Shown piece by piece: positions 6,001 to 6,383 of a stretch of DNA of 6,383 nucleotides. The notes below the pieces were generated by a model, which was not told the origin of the DNA, did not search any database, and saw only the letters and a list, made by a program, of their open reading frames with translations. The stretch is taken from the NCBI GenBank assembly GCA_050954505.1, contig JBPBPY010000205.1, forward strand, positions 1 to 6,383, read 5' to 3'. The stretch comes from JAQGMO01 sp050954505 (GTDB lineage Bacteria; Pseudomonadota; Gammaproteobacteria; Burkholderiales; Burkholderiaceae_D). The number at the start of each line of letters is the position of its first letter. Position 1 is the stretch's first letter. Position numbers and translations under genes: made by a program.

Positions 6001-6383
6001 CCAGGCCCGGTTCAGGCCGAACGCTACACCTGGCCAGGTTCGACACCTGGCCGGGCCTCGGGCAGCGCTGCCATCGCCAGCGCCTTTCCTGGCACGGCCA
6101 CAAGCAGCGGCGGCACTTCCTGGCAGCTGCACCTGCCCGAGGCGCTGGAAACGCCGGCGGTCCTGGAGCTCACCCATGTCGGCAAAGGCAAACCATGGGT
6201 GAGCTTGCAAACCCGCGCTGCCGTGCCTGTAACGCAAGCCGTCTCCAGCGGGTTTCGCCTGCGCCGCAGCATGCAGCCTGAAACCACGCTCCACGCCGGC
6301 GTGCTGCGCGGCCATATCGTGCGCGTCGAACTTGAAATCGACGCCTCTGCAGACATGACCGGCGTGGTGGTCAGCGATGCACT
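94..6383 (+). CDS. Alpha-2-macroglobulin family protein (MG2/thioester protease trap), 3' end cut by window
   Basis: This is a secreted bacterial A2M, known in the family to trap attacking proteases in the periplasm through bait cleavage and a thioester. The frame stays open to the edge, at least 2,096 codons. Visible in order: signal peptide (about residues 10-40), Ala-rich linker, Cys-paired N-terminal domains (from 122), Ala/Pro insert (571-651), MG domain (710-759), MG2 signature FDRTLLRAGETVSMKHFMR (830-848), FRVEEFRLPLM (955-965), bait-region domain DRMELLPEKKQYEAGQT (from 1222), AAVDEALLAL, Gly-rich bait (about 1438-1458), A2M domain (from 1459), thioester YPYNCLEQ with Cys1704 and Gln1707, alpha-toroid domain to about 1951, then the C-terminal domain, cut after SDA. 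E. coli relatives YfhM and YfaS are about 1,500-1,650 residues; this is the longer form I recall from Burkholderiales. The TTG start is chosen because it keeps the basic N-region of the signal peptide; ATG 181 falls inside the hydrophobic core. Family assignment is firm; the start is not. Confidence 0.93.
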   Translation, partial: MLRHCLKTAKRRAASGAGPLRQWLAALAVMMLSAGLPATARGATAAVVDAANSGAAAGDQGFNHDSRPGPAAAAAGSIKVVAKGHVGAGSAGTAAAPSDAARHAAAAGKAQAAAPASPAIASFSPQGEVAQVRQARVRFTAAMVAAGAAGADLASAPSPFDIDCTRAGGGNSAPAGHGRWIDERNWVFDFEQSLAPGMRCVFQARPALRSLAGFPLAGRTRAEFTTGGPAVVQVLPHEGSRLSEDQMFVLVHNGPVSDASVLAHAYCAVAGIGERIAVQLVAGVLRKDLLQQQVPDIDARLASTVQCRQRLPNGAAMQLVWDPGVRSESGMPGGAAQRFAFEVRPAFSVSIECERENANADCSPLAPLRLRFNAPVARRQAREILFIGADGSQRKPVFASSERGAEVDAIEFRPPLPARATFSIQLPPTLQDSEGRLAENRADFPLRGRIADYPPLAKFAAAPFGILELNADPVLPVTVRRLEDPILLRSTDGARAPAALASLRVEGDAAIIAWLGRLARFHEKTIEPGSLGGMAGAAANGSAGLPVVPAAAIGNGAIDTRAIGLLANEAGVTRIALPTSLPAPQVQAGAAASQPAQAPSPAAAPAAVPATGHPATVASGQAGLAAAPSGPAPARILPGTDASATSGNGDGMSAFEVLGIPFNGPGFHVLEIESPRLGASLLGKPVPMYVRTSVLVTNLAVHLKIRRENGIVWVTTLDGAQPVANADVRVSDCRARLLWQGRTGADGIAHLPAGLDGNCSLHGSGTAGQGAGPGVGPFDGLFVSARATDARGRGDMAFALSTWNNGIEAFRFNLASDTGTAGTRRVHTVFDRTLLRAGETVSMKHFMRLETMHGFAMPDVAQRPNRMRIVHQGSNEEFRFALAWDRQGSALSSFAIPPTARLGSYQVTLDRGPVGDGNSSAGSSSTDSSGAGTAGPPASAQPPGNEESSFASGSFRVEEFRLPLMAGSISAPKGELVSPRELTLALQLGYLNGGVAAGQAVTLTSLLRRHAPQWPGLEAFSFQASLDEGTDDQRIIADKLAVRLDASGAGQATVRPLPKLATPMLLQNEMQYADPNGEIQTVAAPLVLWPSAVVVGVKTQDWVAARGKLALTAITLDTGGRPLANVPVDLLGTAVQNNSSRKRLVGGFYGYENTRVARPLGRLCSGTSNAQGLLRCDVAVKDSGQIEITARARDGAGHMATAMTSAWMAEAGESWFAQQNQDRMELLPEKKQYEAGQTAVFQVRMPFLHATALVAIEREGVIDTRVVELTSRDPVIRLPVLASYGPNVYVSVLALRGRVRSVPWHSFFSRGWKSPLAWWGDYRESSAAGAPSTMVDLAKPAFKLGIAEIAVGSAAHKLDVKVLTDRASYAVRAHAKVKVLVKRPDGRAAAGAHIAVAAVDEALLALQPNHSWDLLDAMLQRRAYGVETATAQMQVIGKRHFGRKAAPAGGGGGRAATRELFDTLLLWRGEVLLDGTGRAEIDVPLNDALSGFRIVAIADDGESLFGHGYASIRTTQDLQIIAGLPPLVREGDRYTAMASVRNTTARAMEVDVGASLGTVQREGSVMPAAPALAQPATLAVQRFRLAPGEMRELTWPVLAPALPSAQETRLNWEFVAQERLPAGVAAASQPARDALRFSQRLVTAVPVTVRQASLFQLDGAARVTVAAPAQALAGRSSLSVTLTPQLSGGLAAVQAWFAAYPYNCLEQKISRAIGLHDRAAWNRVMTELPAYLDADGLAYFYPPSAPAGPGAGHAAGSDALTAYLLAAAHEAGLAVPQASRERMLRGLAAFVEGRLMRPAWAPHADLDVRKLAALETLARYGQAQPRMLGSIQLAPNRWPSSALLDWMSLLVRLDGIPDAGVQLAQADAIMRSRLRFQGTRTLFATESTDAWWWLMTGADVNASRLLLTVLERADWQADIARLATGTLGRQLHGAWRTTTANVWGTLALEKFSARFESTAPAGVTTAGLQPGPVQAERYTWPGSTPGRASGSAAIASAFPGTATSSGGTSWQLHLPEALETPAVLELTHVGKGKPWVSLQTRAAVPVTQAVSSGFRLRRSMQPETTLHAGVLRGHIVRVELEIDASADMTGVVVSDA
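112..219 (+). other. Signal peptide, Sec type I, no lipobox
   Basis: A basic N-region (KTAKRRAASGAGPLRQ, 112-159) precedes a hydrophobic core WLAALAVMMLSAGLP (160-204) and a small-residue C-region ATARGA (205-222). Cleavage is plausible after ATA (213) or after ARG (219). No Cys follows the core, so this is not a lipoprotein signal, unlike E. coli YfhM. That predicts a soluble periplasmic or secreted protein. The basic residues lie upstream of the first in-frame ATG at 181, which is the chief argument that translation starts earlier. Confidence 0.7.
220..456 (+). other. Ala/Gly-rich N-terminal linker
   Basis: About 79 codons dominated by Ala, Gly and Ser follow the signal peptide (for example AAAAGS, AGTAAAPSD, HAAAAGKAQAAAPASPA). 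No hydrophobic segment or catalytic motif is seen. It reads as a flexible spacer between the secretion signal and the first folded domain, which begins near FSPQGEVAQVRQ at 460. In the family this position is variable in length; the role as a tether or spacer is inferred. Confidence 0.65.
457..1560 (+). other. N-terminal beta-sandwich domains with three Cys pairs
   Basis: The region starts with FSPQGEVAQVRQARVRFTAAM, which I recognise as the usual first-domain opening of long proteobacterial A2Ms, followed by GRWIDERNWVFDFEQSLAPGM. It contains six Cys codons: 583 and 691, 892 and 1012, 1150 and 1177. Each pair is local and could form a disulphide in the oxidising periplasm. The region ends near FGILELNADPVLPVTVR (1480-1530). 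It precedes the MG domains proper. The fold is inferred from family likeness; domain borders are approximate. Confidence 0.6.
1804..2046 (+). repeat. Ala/Pro-rich low-complexity insert
   Basis: Roughly 80 codons rich in Ala, Pro, Gly, Ser and Thr (for example AAASQPAQAPSPAAAPAAVP at 1861-1920) separate the N-terminal domains from the segment FEVLGIPFNGPGFHVLEIESP at 2056-2118. A smaller Gly/Ala-rich loop lies just upstream at 1681-1760. There is no exact repeat unit that I can see. It looks like a disordered hinge or an expanded loop. It keeps the reading frame and has no stop, so it is part of the protein rather than a broken junction. Confidence 0.65.
2221..2370 (+). other. Macroglobulin-type (MG) domain with Cys pair
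   Basis: The translation GIVWVTTLDGAQPVANADVR followed by VSDCRARLLWQGRTGADGIAHL is the usual 'value added by prior domain' pattern of A2M MG domains: a strand, a G-x-P-V-x-x-A turn, then a G-x-T-x-x-D/A-G-x-A strand. Cys codons at 2290 and 2368 bracket the domain and could pair. It sits directly ahead of the MG2 signature domain. Confidence 0.6.
2572..3000 (+). other. MG2 domain with Ser/Gly insert
   Basis: HTVFDRTLLRAGETVSMKHFM (2572-2634) matches the A2M MG2 signature (T-D-R-x-x-Y-R-P-G-E-x-V-x-x-K), with Thr replaced by Phe and Tyr by Leu. The domain ends with SGSFRVEEFRLPLMAGSI (2947-3000), a typical MG2/MG3 junction. Between LGSYQVTLDR and that junction is a Ser/Gly/Pro-rich insert of about 38 codons (2827-2940), which would be an extended loop on the domain. 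The signature gives good confidence in the family. Confidence 0.8.
2848..2892 (+). repeat. Degenerate 15-bp tandem repeat, three units
   Basis: The units are 2848-2862 (TCCAGCGCCGGCAGT), 2863-2877 (TCCAGCACCGACAGT) and 2878-2892 (TCGGGAGCCGGCACA). The first two share 13 of 15 bases and the third matches the first at 10 of 15. They encode SSAGS, SSTDS and SGAGT. The unit length is a multiple of three, so copy-number change would keep the frame. It lies inside the loop inserted in the MG2 domain and suggests that the loop grew by local duplication. Confidence 0.6.
3445..3700 (+). other. MG-type domain with fifth Cys pair
   Basis: DTGGRPLANVPVDLLG (3445-3492) is again a G-x-P-L-A-x-V-P-V turn typical of MG domains, followed by RLCSGTSNAQGLLRCDVAVK (3580-3639) with Cys codons at 3583 and 3619, 12 codons apart. 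The second Cys follows the G-L-L-x-C strand usual in these proteins. The domain leads into the bait-region domain. Confidence 0.55.
3757..4389 (+). other. Bait-region domain (A2M_BRD-like), MG5-MG6 part
   Basis: DRMELLPEKKQYEAGQTAVF (3757-3816), VAIEREGVIDTRVVEL (3853-3900) and PVLASYGPNVYVSVLALRGR (3931-3990) match the bait-region domain of bacterial A2Ms in order. A Trp-rich stretch SFFSRGWKSPLAWWGDYRE and then VDLAKPAFKLGIAEI follow, as in long betaproteobacterial members. It continues through AVAAVDEALLALQPNHSWDL (4279-4338) to YGVETATAQMQ. In the family these domains frame the bait peptide and transmit the change of shape after cleavage. Confidence 0.8.
4390..4467 (+). other. Bait-like exposed loop with pentaglycine
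   Basis: Between the AVDEALL segment and the A2M domain lies a basic, flexible stretch: KRHFGRKAAPAGGGGG then RAATR, with about seven basic residues and five Gly in a row (4438-4452, GGC/GGT codons). In A2Ms the peptide in this position is the part offered to proteases. The Lys/Arg content makes it a good trypsin-like target by inspection. The exact bait limits in bacterial members vary, so the assignment is by position and composition, not by a proven cut site. Confidence 0.55.
4468..4600 (+). other. A2M domain (MG7-like) following bait
   Basis: ELFDTLLLWRGEVLLDGTGR then AEIDVPLNDALSGFRIVAIA is the hallmark A2M domain: an L-W strand, a D-x-x-G turn and the P-L-x-D-x-L-x-x-F-R-I-V-A-x-A motif. 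It is well conserved and marks the hinge between the bait half and the thioester half. The following IRTTQDLQIIAGLPPLVREGD (4627-4689) is the typical start of the next beta domain. Confidence 0.8.
5161..5950 (+). other. Thioester/alpha-toroid domain (TED) with NCLEQ
   Basis: AAYPYNCLEQKISRAIGLHD (5188-5247) contains the CxEQ thioester signature: Cys codon 5203, Gln codon 5212. In thioester A2Ms these two side chains are linked and react with nucleophiles on the captured protease. The rest is the helical toroid: SDALTAYLLAAAHEAGL, DVRKLAALETLARYGQ, TESTDAWWWLM, then TTTANVWGTLALEKFSARFE (5905-5964), all usual landmarks. The residue before Cys is Asn rather than the Gly of eukaryotic GCGEQ. Because Cys, Glu and Gln are kept, a working thioester is expected. 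An Ala/Gly/Pro loop at 5329-5361 enlarges the domain slightly. Confidence 0.85.
6244..6383 (+). other. Start of C-terminal receptor-binding-like domain, truncated
   Basis: SSGFRLRRSMQP (6244-6279) followed by GVLRGHIVRVELEIDASADM then TGVVVSDA corresponds to the start of the final macroglobulin-like domain of bacterial A2Ms, where G-D-x-x-R-V-x-L-x-I-x-x-x-A-D-M-T-x-V-V-V-x-D-P is usual. Relative to that pattern, the Gly-Asp is Gly-His and the residue after Met-Thr is Gly where Trp is common. The window stops here; roughly 150-200 further residues would be expected before the stop. Confidence 0.7.

Noticed and set aside
3994..6315. Antisense open frame of 773 codons on the minus strand
   Set aside because: It lies opposite the conserved TED and bait domains. 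Its translation is Gly/Arg/His/Gln-rich without recognisable motifs, as expected for the complement of a GC-rich gene.

Overview
The window is almost entirely one very large, rightward-reading gene for a bacterial alpha-2-macroglobulin (A2M, 'large extracellular alpha-helical protein' type). One uninterrupted plus-strand frame runs from the stop at 46-48 to the right edge, where it is cut off without a stop codon. It gives at least about 2,096 codons counted from the TTG at 94; residue numbers below use that TTG as residue 1, as a convention only. The GC-rich sequence, codon choice and this long A2M form suggest a betaproteobacterium of the order Burkholderiales, perhaps Oxalobacteraceae (Massilia, Duganella or Janthinobacterium-like). 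The taxonomy is inferred from memory of family sequences, not from a search.

Layout: positions 1-48 are a short AT-rich leader (10 of 48 bases are G or C) with a weak promoter-like pair and a GAGGA Shine-Dalgarno-like site. Positions 49-220 encode a signal peptide whose true start codon is unclear: no good ATG lies in frame, while an ATG at 74 would be in frame if the adjacent C5 run had one more C. After an Ala-rich linker (220-456) come N-terminal Cys-paired beta domains (457-1560), a low-complexity Ala/Pro insert (about 1804-2046), a macroglobulin domain with a Cys pair (2221-2370), the MG2 signature domain (2572-3000) carrying a Ser/Gly insert built on a 15-bp repeat, further MG domains, the bait-region domain (3757-4467), the A2M domain (4468-4600), the thioester/alpha-toroid domain with YPYNCLEQ (5161-5950), and the start of the C-terminal receptor-binding-like domain (6244 to the edge).

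From family knowledge, such proteins sit in the periplasm as protease traps: a protease cuts the bait, the protein changes shape, and the Cys-Gln thioester captures the attacker. In many proteobacteria the gene is followed by pbpC (penicillin-binding protein 1C), but nothing downstream is visible here. There is no RNA gene, mobile element, CRISPR array or second gene. The many other open frames, including long antisense ones, look like GC-driven shadows. I see no clearly undescribed system. The points worth checking are the unresolved 5' end, the low-complexity inserts and the strict cysteine pairing.
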